Shown piece by piece: positions 59,513 to 64,000 of a stretch of 64,000 nt of DNA. Within the stretch, counting starts at the first letter, position 1, and every line of letters begins with the position of its first letter. The notes under the pieces were generated by a model. The model made no database searches, was not told where the DNA came from, and saw nothing but the letters and a program-made list of their open reading frames with translations. This DNA is from Peromyscus leucopus (lineage: Eukaryota; Chordata; Mammalia; Rodentia; Cricetidae): positions 148,301,596 to 148,365,595 of the forward strand of contig NC_051065.1 of the NCBI RefSeq assembly GCF_004664715.2, written 5' to 3'. The translations under genes were made by a program, and so were the position numbers.

Positions 59513-62178
59513 CAAATCTTAAGAAGTCCTTCTGGCCAGGTGGTGGTAGCACATGGTTTTAATCCCAGCTCTCAGGAGACAGAGACAGACAAATCTCTGA
59601 GTTCAAGGACAGCCTGGTCTACAGAGTAAGTTCCAGGGCAGCCAAGGTTACACAGAGAAACCCTGTCTTGAAAAAAACAAAACAAAACAAAAACAAGACA
59701 AAATTTCTTCTTTTCTTCTTTACCACATGCTTATTTCTCTATCTTAATGGCAGGAGACATCATGGGCACCGCTCTGCAGCACCTGGATGGTCTGGTACAG
59801 ATGCCCGGTGGCTGTGGGGAGCAGAACATGGTCATTTTTGCCCCCACCATCTATGTCTTGCAGTACCTAGAGAAGACAGGGCTGCTGACTGAGGAGATCA
59901 GGTCTCGGGCAGTGGGTTTCCTGGAGATAGGTAAGTCAGACCTTTCTTCTGGAAGGTTTACAATAGGTCGATAAGCCAGGGAGAAGTTTAGTGTCTGCAG
60001 TGATCACCCTTGAAAATCTTGACGACGTGAGTTGAAGTTGTCTTGAGGTCTAAAATCACATCTTGGTTCTTCAGGGTACCAGAAGGAACTGATGTATAAA
60101 CACAGCAATGGCTCATATAGCGCCTTCGGGGAACAGGATGGAAATGGCAACACATGGTAACACTGCCTGCTTCCCGATGGGCTCCGTACCCCAGAACCTC
60201 ACTCTTGAAGCACCCCCTCTCTCCCCTCTCTCTCCCTGCAATCTCCTCCTCCTGCTCTCAGCCTCTGCCCTTCAGCGCTGCTTAGATTTGCTCACACCTG
60301 GTCAAGTCCCTCACTCTCTTCCCCGGGCCTTCGTTCACCCTTTTCTAGGTCTCCAGTGCACTGTGTCTTGGCCCCCTTCTAGAACCAGAACGAACTGGGG
60401 TTGTGTGCCATGGTCTGGAGATTCCCCCTTCTTACTCTGCTTTTTTTCTTCACCCATGCAGGCTGACAGCCTTTGTCACTAAATGTTTTGGCCAAGCTCA
60501 GAAATTCATCTTCATCGATGACAAGAACATCCAGGATGCCCTCAAGTGGATGGCGGGAAACCAGCTCCCCAGCGGCTGCTATGACAATGTGGGGAAGCTG
60601 CTGCACACAGCTATGAAGGTGGGGATCTGCCGAGGGGTCTGCAGCCCCCACTGTGTCCGGGAGGACCTTTTCGGGTCTATCCCTGCTGTGGGTGGTCTTG
60701 GTCAAGTGCTTACCGGTCTGGTTTTCAGTCTTCACGTCTGTAGAAAGAGAAGAGGCTCCAGAGTCTAGTGTTCAGATCAAGGGCATCAGCATCAGCTGGG
60801 AATTTGTCTGAAATGCAAATCCCGGCTCCTACCCCAGACAGCGAGTGGAAACTGGGAGTGAGATCCAGCGGCTGAAGTTTCAGACCACTGGACCAGACAG
60901 TCTCTGGGTCTCTTGCTACTGCCTCAGGCTCGAAGCAAAGCCATTTTGTAGTGTCTTTTCTAAGAGGTTTGCTCTGTACCAGGTACTGTTCTCAGTACTC
61001 GTTTGATACTTAATGTTTACAACACACCAGAGAGCCAAGTACCCGTATGCTGCTATTAATCTCACTTACAGATGAAACAAAGGCCCCGAGAACTGTCCAC
61101 GCTGTAAGCCAATGAGTAGCAGGGCTAGGACTTGAGACTTTGCAGCCGGACTCCAGAGGCGCTGCCCCCGCCCCTCATTGTCAAGGTACACAACAGGAGT
61201 TGACTAGAACACCATTCCAGGGTTTTAGGCTGGAGAGCTGGCTCAGAGGTTAAGAGCACTGACTGCCCTTCCAGAGGACCTTGGTTCAATTTCCAGCACC
61301 CACATGGCAGCTCACAACTGTCTGTAACTCCAAGATCTGACACCCTCACACAGACATGCATGCAGGCAAAACACCAATGCACATAAAATTAAAAATAAAT
61401 ATTAAAAAAAAAAAAAAAGGCTCCAGGGTTTTGTTTTTTTTCTCCTTCTTTCTTACCGGAGCCAAATAGGCAATTAAGAAACTCATCACCATGTCTTCAA
61501 GTTCAGTGGTTCGCCATGAAAACACCAGTTAAACTCTGCAAGCTCAAATTCCAGACTCACAGTGTTTTAGCTGTGCCTCCGTGGACAAGCCATTTCATGT
61601 TTTTAAGTACTTATTTTCTTCTCTATGGAATAAGGATAATTTAGATTCCGTAGTTTTCCAGATTTTCGATTCTGTAGTTTTCCAGATTTTCAAAGCTCTT
61701 TCTAGGAATGGTGTTGAGCAGGGAAGGTTACATTTAATCTTTCCTGGATAAGGGGCTGGGCTTGTGTTCCTGGTGTGTGTGTGGGGAGGTGTGAGAAACT
61801 TATTCCTCCACCTTTAACCTCTGATCTAAGCCCTCTTAGCGATCTCAGGTCGCCTCCTCCTGTGACTTCCGTTGAAGTCTTTCTTACCTCACGGTGTCCT
61901 GGCAGTCAGGGCTGCAGAAATCTCCGGTGGAGATGACTTCTTCTTCACTTTGCACATTCTTCTTCGAGGCCTTGGCTCCGGCTCTGATGTCCCGTCTCCC
62001 TGCTTCCCTCTAGGGTGGTGTTGATGATGAGATTTCCTTGACTGCGTACATCACGGCTGCACTGCTGGAGATGGGAAAGACTGTCGATGTGAGTTTTCTA
62101 ACTCCTTGTCTTGCCTGTTCCTAGAGACATTTGTTCTTCTTTGTTCCTATTCACCCTGTCATTATATTTTATATCTTA

Positions 62179-62237
<59 letters not shown>

Positions 62238-63235
62238 AGAAGACAACTCACAGGAGTTGGTTGTCTGCTTCCACCACACAGGCTTTGGATATCCAACTCA
62301 GGTCATCAAGTTTGCGGGCAAGTGACGTTATCCACTGAACCACTGGCCCGCTATTCACTCTGTTAAAGTCAAGGAAGATATGATGATATCCTTATTGCTT
62401 CCCATCTTATGATAGTGCCTTATGAATTCAGTTGTTCATCTTGACCTCTTAGGACTCGATGGTGAGACAAGGTCTGCAGTGCCTCAGGAAATCTGTCACC
62501 TCCACTAACAACCTCTACACCCAGGCCCTGTTAGCTTATACCTTCTCTCTGGCTGGAGAAATGGAAATCAGAAGTGCTCTTCTTCACAAGATAGATCAAC
62601 AGGCCACTGTCTCAGGTATGTTGGTCATGGTAGGCATTCTTTGGAATTGTTAAGGTGTGCTGTGAGTTAGCCATCATTTTCTGTGCCGTCCTCTGCCTCA
62701 CATATGTTCAAATTTAGGGATTATTTTCGTAGAAGTTGAATCACAAGCTCATCATTGGGAGTTGTGAGAGAAAGTCCATTTAAGTCCTCAAAAGACATCA
62801 CTGCATATTCGAAACATGGGAATGCATTTGTTGAAGTTGGTCAGGTTTACTGGTGTCATAGAACTATTTTGGAGACATTTGGTCTAAGATCAAGTTGGGT
62901 ATATTGAGAATAATATTTGAAGTTATAACAGTCGTAAGTGAAATATCAGTACATTTTCTTTATCTACATATGTAGAATTATATTTCCAGACAGAAATTTA
63001 ATCTCAGCTTCCATCTATATGAACACCAGTCCCACACTGTCCTCTCCTGTGAACTCAGCAACAAGTGCCCCAAGCACATAAAATTCTTATCAGAAGTTTT
63101 TGCCTACTTATTTGCATCAGCATCAGAACCTATAAACTAACAAGAATGCTTCTCACGTATTTCTTCAGCAAGAACATTTATTGACCTTCCAGCTTCACCT
63201 TAGTGAGTTGTATGTGGTTGTTTGCACATATGCAT

Positions 63236-63279
<44 letters not shown>

Positions 63280-63643
63280 CATACATACTTATGGCTAACT
63301 GAATCAGCTGATTCTGAGAAGTGTTCTTGGCTGACACTTCTCCACTTTAAGGTGTGATGTTTTATTAAGTGAAAATGGGAAAGTCTGTCAGCTCTTGGCA
63401 AAACTTTACGGTGATTCTTTCTTCTCTGTAGGAGAATCCATTCACTGGAACCAGAAACCTGACATTGCAGATGCCAGTCCTTGGTCCCAGCCTCAGGCAG
63501 TGGATGTAGAACTTACAGCCTATGTGTTGTTGGCTCAGCTCACCAAGAACTCCCTGACTCAAGAGGAAGTAGCCAAGGCCACTAGCATAGTGGCTTGGTT
63601 GGCCAAGCAACGCAATGCATATGGAGGCTTCTCTTCCACTCAG
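35693..63643 (+). CDS. A2ml1: Alpha-2-macroglobulin-like 1 gene, exons 1-29, 3' end beyond window
   Basis: Encodes a secreted broad-spectrum protease inhibitor of the alpha-2-macroglobulin family. Proteases cut a bait region, an internal thioester is exposed and the protease is trapped; A2ML1 is known from epidermis and other stratified epithelia. Twenty-nine coding exons were placed by homology to remembered human A2ML1 and by GT-AG sites with matching phases: signal peptide (exon 1), macroglobulin domains (exons 2-20 with the bait region in 16-17), CUB portion (21-23) and thioester domain with CGEQ (24-29). They total 3,729 nt, equal to about 1,244 codons after allowing for three missing bases; the human protein is about 1,454 residues. 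The remaining exons lie past 64000. Two exons break the frame: exon 3 (one base missing near 37190) and exon 22 (two bases missing). All splice sites and the other exons are intact, so this is a live gene with assembly errors or a very recently disabled one. Identity is near certain; integrity is not. Confidence 0.95.
35765..36052. repeat. Minisatellite, ~14 units of ~20 bp, in A2ml1 intron 1
   Basis: Imperfect tandem repeat of 'ccatcagagttgattggggg' starting about 10 bases after the exon 1 donor. Units vary at a few positions (ccatca/tcatca, gttgatt/attaatt/gttgatc). A T-run follows at 36053-36072. Confidence 0.96.
36503..36686 (+). CDS. A2ml1: A2ml1 exon 2
   Basis: First macroglobulin domain: [20 protein letters not shown] onward, ending NFHCVSFS. 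The acceptor is a tandem 'cagtag', so the exon may start at 36503 or 36506, differing by one Arg. Donor 'gtaagt'; ends phase 0. Confidence 0.96.
37038..37199 (+). CDS. A2ml1: A2ml1 exon 3 (carries a one-base deletion)
   Basis: Reads [20 protein letters not shown] through [11 protein letters not shown], then the frame slips. The family has PGQQV across the exon 3/4 junction; 'ccagccagcaag' gives that only if one G is added after 'ccag' (about 37190). As it stands the exon is 162 nt ending in phase 0 instead of 163 nt ending in phase 1. Donor 'gtaagg'. Confidence 0.93.
37731..37783 (+). CDS. A2ml1: A2ml1 exon 4
   Basis: 53 nt after acceptor 'ggtctag'. In the family frame it encodes (V)[17 protein letters not shown], part of the second macroglobulin domain. 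In the frame delivered by exon 3 it meets TGA at 37752-37754. Donor 'gtacgg'. Confidence 0.9.
38034..38180 (+). repeat. B1 SINE (intron 4)
   Basis: 'gtcgggcagtggtggtgc', 'cctctaatcccagcac', A-rich tail. Confidence 0.92.
38190..38400 (+). repeat. B2 SINE (intron 4)
   Basis: 'ggttggagagatggctcag', 'tccagaggacccgggttc' and 'agcacccacttggcagc'. Confidence 0.92.
38534..38613. repeat. (CA)n(GA)n microsatellite (intron 4)
   Basis: CA repeat followed by about 25 GA dinucleotides. Confidence 0.97.
38694..38890 (+). repeat. B1 SINE with (AATA)n/(AATG)n tail (intron 4)
   Basis: 'ggagaggtgtcgcacgcc' to 'gctatcctgtcttg', then the tail has become a tetranucleotide repeat, AATA switching to AATG (38835-38890). 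Confidence 0.9.
39820..39942 (+). repeat. B2 SINE fragment with (CA)n (intron 4)
   Basis: 'gggccagtgagatggatcag' and 'ctgccaagcccgatgacctg', followed by about 21 CA dinucleotides. Confidence 0.85.
40255..40432 (-). repeat. B2-related SINE (intron 4, old)
   Basis: 'gtggaggtgagaggccag', 'gggattgaactcgggtcc' and 'aatgcctctgcccactgaag'. Confidence 0.75.
41026..41046 (+). CDS. A2ml1: A2ml1 exon 5 (21-nt microexon)
   Basis: Encodes YSVVELQ between acceptor 'ctttccag' and donor 'gtaagc', phase 0 at both ends. Recognised from the conserved family order NDK-YSxVELQ-DPN. Confidence 0.94.
41587..41757 (-). repeat. B2-related SINE (intron 5)
   Basis: 'gattatgagccaccatgtg', 'gaatcgaacccgggtcctc', 'ctagctctccaaaccc'. 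Confidence 0.88.
41882..42041 (+). CDS. A2ml1: A2ml1 exon 6
   Basis: [20 protein letters not shown] through [11 protein letters not shown]. Completes the second macroglobulin domain. Ends phase 1; donor 'gtaggt'. Confidence 0.97.
42282..42366 (+). CDS. A2ml1: A2ml1 exon 7
   Basis: [20 protein letters not shown] then SFFVRICG; start of the third macroglobulin domain. Acceptor 'ctctctag', donor 'gtaagt', ends phase 2. Confidence 0.97.
42640..42850. repeat. Old B1-like fragment and (GGAA)n tract (intron 7)
   Basis: A B1-like stretch ('aaggctggccccggttc', 'gtgagaccttgtctcag') is followed by gggaggaagg/ggaagg repeats at 42778-42850. Confidence 0.7.
42960..43001. repeat. (TG)n microsatellite (intron 7)
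   Basis: About 20 TG dinucleotides. Confidence 0.97.
43080..43206 (+). CDS. A2ml1: A2ml1 exon 8
   Basis: [20 protein letters not shown] then [16 protein letters not shown] and RNFSGQ. Includes an N-glycosylation sequon NFS. Ends phase 0; donor 'gtgagc'. Confidence 0.97.
43496..43660. repeat. B1 fragment and MIR remnant (intron 8)
   Basis: 43496-43562 is a reverse B1 piece ('gtagaccaggctgggctcg'). 43600-43635 carries the MIR core 'gaggaaactgaggcatgg'. Confidence 0.6.
43703..43817 (+). CDS. A2ml1: A2ml1 exon 9
   Basis: [38 protein letters not shown]. Contains sequon NLT. Ends phase 1; donor 'gtaaga'. Confidence 0.97.
43864..44020 (+). repeat. B2-like SINE (intron 9)
   Basis: 'ggggtggatcagtggataaa', 'ggctgacctgagttcaatcc', A-rich tail with 'aagtaagtaaatag'. 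Confidence 0.75.
44293..44402 (+). CDS. A2ml1: A2ml1 exon 10
   Basis: [20 protein letters not shown] then [17 protein letters not shown]. Sequon NTT. Ends phase 0; donor 'gtatgc'. Confidence 0.97.
44505..44625 (+). repeat. MIR SINE (intron 10)
   Basis: 'gtgaggtagacactatcatt' and 'gttttacagatgacaaaactg' match the MIR core. An ancient mammalian SINE. Confidence 0.8.
44760..44965 (-). repeat. B2-related SINE (intron 10)
   Basis: 'ccacatgtgtgcctggtgcc', 'ctggaactggagttacacg' and 'ctgagccgtctctgcaaacc'. Confidence 0.9.
45250..45362 (-). repeat. B1-like SINE (intron 10, old)
   Basis: 'gcccaggttggccttgaac' and 'gcctcctaagtgctagggt'. Confidence 0.75.
45812..45960 (+). repeat. B1-like SINE (intron 10, old)
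   Basis: 'accaggtgtgccggtgcac', 'gcctctaatctcagcc' and 'tacacgatgagttcaaggc'. Confidence 0.75.
46106..46273 (+). CDS. A2ml1: A2ml1 exon 11
   Basis: [40 protein letters not shown] then [16 protein letters not shown]. Two sequons (NGT, NAT). Phase 0 both ends. Confidence 0.97.
46575..47260. repeat. Rodent dispersed repeat region (intron 11)
   Basis: 'accatcgtgacaaaacacc', 'ttcatttggttcacggtttc' and 'ggcgggagcagatggcag' are features of a rodent dispersed repeat. The rest of the interval is unassigned. Confidence 0.5.
47740..47830. repeat. (TTCC)n polypyrimidine tract (intron 11)
   Basis: CT-rich tract immediately upstream of the exon 12 acceptor, effectively an extended polypyrimidine tract. 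Confidence 0.93.
47843..48070 (+). CDS. A2ml1: A2ml1 exon 12
   Basis: [40 protein letters not shown], then [20 protein letters not shown] and VTFSYY. Sequon NTT. 76 codons, phase 0; donor 'gtgagt'. Confidence 0.98.
48204..48425 (+). repeat. Old B1-like fragments (intron 12)
   Basis: Two degenerate head-to-tail B1-type pieces with 'gttcaaggccagtctgggc' and 'gttcaaggctagcttgcg'. Confidence 0.65.
48828..48895 (-). repeat. ID-like SINE fragment (intron 12)
   Basis: 'gattgaacccagcaagcac' and 'ctaccactgagctgtaccc' are the complement of the tRNA-derived ID head. Confidence 0.65.
48901..48965. repeat. (CA)n(TG)n inverted microsatellite (intron 12)
   Basis: A CA run followed via 'cgcg' by a TG run: a self-complementary alternating tract. 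Confidence 0.97.
49062..49190 (-). repeat. B1 SINE (intron 12)
   Basis: 'caagacagggcttctctg', 'ggctggccttgaactcac' and 'cccaagtgctaggtctaaag'. Confidence 0.88.
50200..50260 (+). CDS. A2ml1: A2ml1 exon 13
   Basis: [20 protein letters not shown]; matches the family GKGSL-MEGQK block. Ends phase 1; donor 'gtgagt'. Confidence 0.96.
50467..50612 (+). CDS. A2ml1: A2ml1 exon 14
   Basis: [40 protein letters not shown] then SVEMCFDNQ. Ends phase 0; donor 'gtaagg'. Confidence 0.97.
51036..51155 (-). repeat. B1-like SINE (intron 14)
   Basis: 'gagacaaggccttgctatg', 'gtagcccaggctggccttc' and 'cccaagtgctggagttg'. A CT-rich stretch lies upstream at 50760-50875. Confidence 0.85.
51410..51559 (+). CDS. A2ml1: A2ml1 exon 15
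   Basis: [20 protein letters not shown] then [20 protein letters not shown]. Carries the family-conserved AVDESVLLL strand preceding the bait region. Phase 0 both ends. Confidence 0.98.
51707..51862 (+). repeat. Old B1 fragment and (GGAA)n tract (intron 15)
   Basis: 'gtggtggtggcacacgcc' and 'ctgggctatatagtgagg' B1-like, followed by gggaggaaggaagg repeats at 51797-51862. Confidence 0.75.
52088..52282 (+). CDS. A2ml1: A2ml1 exon 16 (bait region)
   Basis: [20 protein letters not shown], a proline-rich middle and [19 protein letters not shown]. By position this is the bait region, the protease-susceptible loop. Many aromatic, Arg and Phe sites fit a broad-specificity bait. 65 codons, phase 0; donor 'gtggat'. 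Confidence 0.97.
52449..52625 (+). repeat. B1 SINE (intron 16)
   Basis: 'gtcgggcaggtggtgcac', 'gcctttaatcccagcac' and 'gagaaaccctgtctc', then an A/CAA-rich tail. Confidence 0.94.
53278..53371 (+). CDS. A2ml1: A2ml1 exon 17
   Basis: [20 protein letters not shown] then [12 protein letters not shown]-terminal flank of the bait region. Ends phase 1; donor 'gtaagc'. Confidence 0.97.
53679..53808 (+). CDS. A2ml1: A2ml1 exon 18
   Basis: A Ser/Pro/Gly linker with SPSPSP coded by a ccatcg-type repeat (about 53725-53742), then [18 protein letters not shown], the conserved start of the following macroglobulin domain. Ends phase 2; donor 'gtaagt'. Confidence 0.96.
54132..54360 (+). CDS. A2ml1: A2ml1 exon 19
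   Basis: [60 protein letters not shown] then NYLKDCIR. Very close to human A2ML1. Ends phase 0; donor 'gtgaga'. Confidence 0.98.
54740..54890 (-). repeat. B1-like SINE (intron 19, old)
   Basis: 'gaggaagagtctcacaaag', 'ccggccttgaactccctc' and 'gcctcagccttcccagg'. Confidence 0.6.
54910..55036 (+). CDS. A2ml1: A2ml1 exon 20
   Basis: [20 protein letters not shown] then [20 protein letters not shown]. Ends phase 1; donor 'gtgaga'. Confidence 0.97.
55325..55523 (-). repeat. B2-related SINE inside a MIR remnant (intron 20)
   Basis: 'gtaggagcctgtggaggtc', 'gttgtgagtcaccatgcgg' and 'gagccacccttccagcccc'. MIR-like pieces on both sides ('gactgctttaatgtacc', 'aactcctttaatcttc') suggest it split an older MIR. 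Confidence 0.8.
55660..55775 (-). repeat. B1-like SINE (intron 20, old)
   Basis: 'gtagctgaggatggtcttg', 'ctcccaagtgctgggattat'. Confidence 0.7.
56522..56643 (+). CDS. A2ml1: A2ml1 exon 21
   Basis: [20 protein letters not shown] then [12 protein letters not shown]. Start of the CUB portion; sequon NFT. Ends phase 0; donor 'gtgagt'. Confidence 0.97.
57167..57216 (+). CDS. A2ml1: A2ml1 exon 22 (two bases short)
   Basis: Family sequence [16 protein letters not shown] is recognisable in 'gaaggagtc' and in 'gtggagaag' onward, but the first Pro codon and the codon before VEK each have only two bases. The exon is 50 nt where about 52 nt is expected. Read as it stands it gives unrelated residues and shifts exons 23 and 24. 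Acceptor 'catacag', donor 'gtgaga' are intact. Confidence 0.9.
57286..57400 (+). repeat. B1-like SINE (intron 22, old)
   Basis: 'gctggatgtggtggtgcg' and 'ggcaggaggatcaccacaag'. Confidence 0.75.
57690..57773 (+). CDS. A2ml1: A2ml1 exon 23
   Basis: In the family frame: [30 protein letters not shown]-to-thioester-domain junction. 84 nt, phase 1 to phase 1; donor 'gtaagc'. Confidence 0.96.
57957..58150 (+). repeat. B2 SINE with (CA)n (intron 23)
   Basis: 'ggggctggaggttaagagc', 'cttccagaggaccaaggg', then CA/CAGA dinucleotides at 58083-58132. Confidence 0.85.
59180..59375 (-). repeat. B2-related SINE (intron 23)
   Basis: 'gtctggtgcccacagagacc', 'cttgtgagccaccatgtaag' and 'gagccatctttccagcccc'. 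Confidence 0.9.
59534..59700 (+). repeat. B1 SINE (intron 23)
   Basis: 'ggccaggtggtggtagcac', 'aggacagcctggtctacag' and an A-rich tail. A run of about 31 A precedes it (59478-59508). Confidence 0.92.
59754..59930 (+). CDS. A2ml1: A2ml1 exon 24 (thioester motif)
   Basis: In the family frame: [20 protein letters not shown] followed by [10 protein letters not shown]. The Cys codon is 59813-59815 and the Gln codon 59822-59824, giving the CGEQ internal thioester (about residues 976-979). In the frame produced by exon 22 it instead hits TGA at 59890-59892. 177 nt; donor 'gtaagt'. Confidence 0.98.
60075..60156 (+). CDS. A2ml1: A2ml1 exon 25
   Basis: [20 protein letters not shown] then QDGNGNT. Thioester domain; sequon NGS. 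Ends phase 2; donor 'gtaaca' is weaker than average. Confidence 0.97.
60462..60618 (+). CDS. A2ml1: A2ml1 exon 26
   Basis: [40 protein letters not shown] then GKLLHTAMK. Thioester-domain alpha-helical repeats. Ends phase 0; donor 'gtgggg'. Confidence 0.98.
60770..60905 (-). mobile_element. MER5A-like hAT-Charlie remnant (intron 26)
   Basis: 'gcatcagcatcagctggg', 'ctgaaatgcaaatcccgg' and 'tcctaccccagacagcg' match MER5A as remembered. Ancient mammalian DNA transposon. Confidence 0.75.
60955..61165 (+). repeat. MIR SINE (intron 26)
   Basis: 'taccaggtactgttctcag', 'cttacagatgaaacaaagg' and 'gagtagcagggctaggac' follow the MIR consensus in order. Confidence 0.85.
61227..61420 (+). repeat. B2 SINE with target-site duplication (intron 26)
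   Basis: 'ggctggagagctggctcag' to an A tail; 'ccagggtttt' flanks it at 61217-61226 and 61423-61432. Confidence 0.93.
62014..62088 (+). CDS. A2ml1: A2ml1 exon 27
   Basis: [20 protein letters not shown] then GKTVD. 25 codons, phase 0; donor 'gtgagt'. Confidence 0.97.
62183..62350 (-). repeat. (GT)n and B2-related fragment (intron 27)
   Basis: About 24 GT dinucleotides (62184-62232), then 'caactcaggtcatcaagtttg' and 'atccactgaaccactgg', an old B2-type end. Confidence 0.75.
62453..62615 (+). CDS. A2ml1: A2ml1 exon 28
   Basis: [40 protein letters not shown], then [14 protein letters not shown]. Ends phase 1; donor 'gtatgt'. Confidence 0.97.
63239..63280. repeat. (CA)n microsatellite (intron 28)
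   Basis: About 20 CA dinucleotides. Confidence 0.97.
63432..63643 (+). CDS. A2ml1: A2ml1 exon 29 (last exon in window)
   Basis: [40 protein letters not shown], then [19 protein letters not shown]. Ends phase 0 with donor 'gtgagc'; the family continues with the rest of the thioester domain and the receptor-binding domain beyond 64000. Confidence 0.98.
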
Positions 63644-63795
63644 GTGAGCAGTCTGCTTTTCTGACATAGTCAGGTGCACTGTGGAGATGGAGAAATATCT
63701 CCCTTGCCCTCTGGGTCCTTATATTCTTATAGAGATGGAGAAAAGGCATATGAAAATACAGAAGGATTAATTAGGTCATGTGAATGTGTTGTTTT

Positions 63796-64000
63796 AAGAT
63801 AAGCCCACCAGAGACTACCACAAAGGCACTCTTAAAATAGAAAAGGAAGTCTTTATTGCTGGCTGGCAGCTGTATTGGGAACTTGCCAGAATCCTGCAGC
63901 TCTGAGCTTACAGCCATTTGCCTTTTATGTACACAAACCATAGCCAGGTTGTCACAATTAGCAAGAAGCAGAAACCATAAAGCAAGGTCAGTACATTTAG
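63796..64000. repeat. Possible LTR/dispersed repeat at window edge (intron 29)
   Basis: 'aagtctttattgctggctgg' and the following sequence resemble the end of a rodent LTR read in antisense. Cut by the window edge and unverified. Confidence 0.35.

Noticed and set aside
59668..59892. ORF 59668-59892 as a separate small gene
   Set aside because: It is A2ml1 exon 24 read in the wrong frame after a poly-A/B1 tail; the thioester frame is the conserved one.

Overview
The window is vertebrate genomic DNA from a muroid rodent. Evidence: abundant B1, B2 and ID SINEs, rodent L1, rodent LTR elements and a URR1 DNA transposon. The B1 subtype carrying 'gctttgcgcctttcctgg' suggests a cricetid (deer mouse, vole or hamster type) rather than Mus; this species guess is an inference. 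There is no prokaryotic gene organisation, and almost all long ORFs are simple-repeat or SINE read-through.

Positions 1-35.5 kb: intergenic DNA with no supported intact gene. It holds SINEs, a fragmented LINE (about 7.6-12.8 kb) with several elements nested in it, antisense and sense L1 pieces (14.8-16.9 kb), very long CT/C-rich tracts (14.3 and 34.7 kb) and a 5'-truncated processed pseudogene of the ER co-chaperone Dnajb11 (17.8-18.7 kb). It also holds an antisense endogenous-retrovirus mosaic (20.4-25.4 kb) and four LTRs of one family in both orientations (8.8, 9.7, 20.5 and 26.5 kb).

Positions 35.56-64 kb: a single plus-strand multi-exon gene, A2ml1 (alpha-2-macroglobulin-like 1), a secreted thioester-containing broad-spectrum protease inhibitor. 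I could place 29 consecutive coding exons (35693-63643) with GT-AG introns: signal peptide, macroglobulin domains, bait region (exons 16-17), CUB portion and the thioester domain with its CGEQ motif (exon 24). The gene runs off the right edge; the end of the thioester domain and the receptor-binding domain are outside. A plausible promoter (inverted CCAAT box, TATA-like TTTAAG) lies just upstream, and a 14-unit minisatellite sits at the start of intron 1.

The main anomaly is that this otherwise well-preserved A2ml1 does not read through. Exon 3 lacks one base near 37190 (premature TGA in exon 4). Exon 22 is 50 nt instead of the expected 52 nt, so the thioester exon is out of frame (TGA at 59890-59892). 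All three missing bases lie next to G or C runs, so the choice is between assembly errors and a recent loss of function. Skipping exon 4 would restore the frame after the exon 3 lesion. I found no evidence for a novel multi-gene system.
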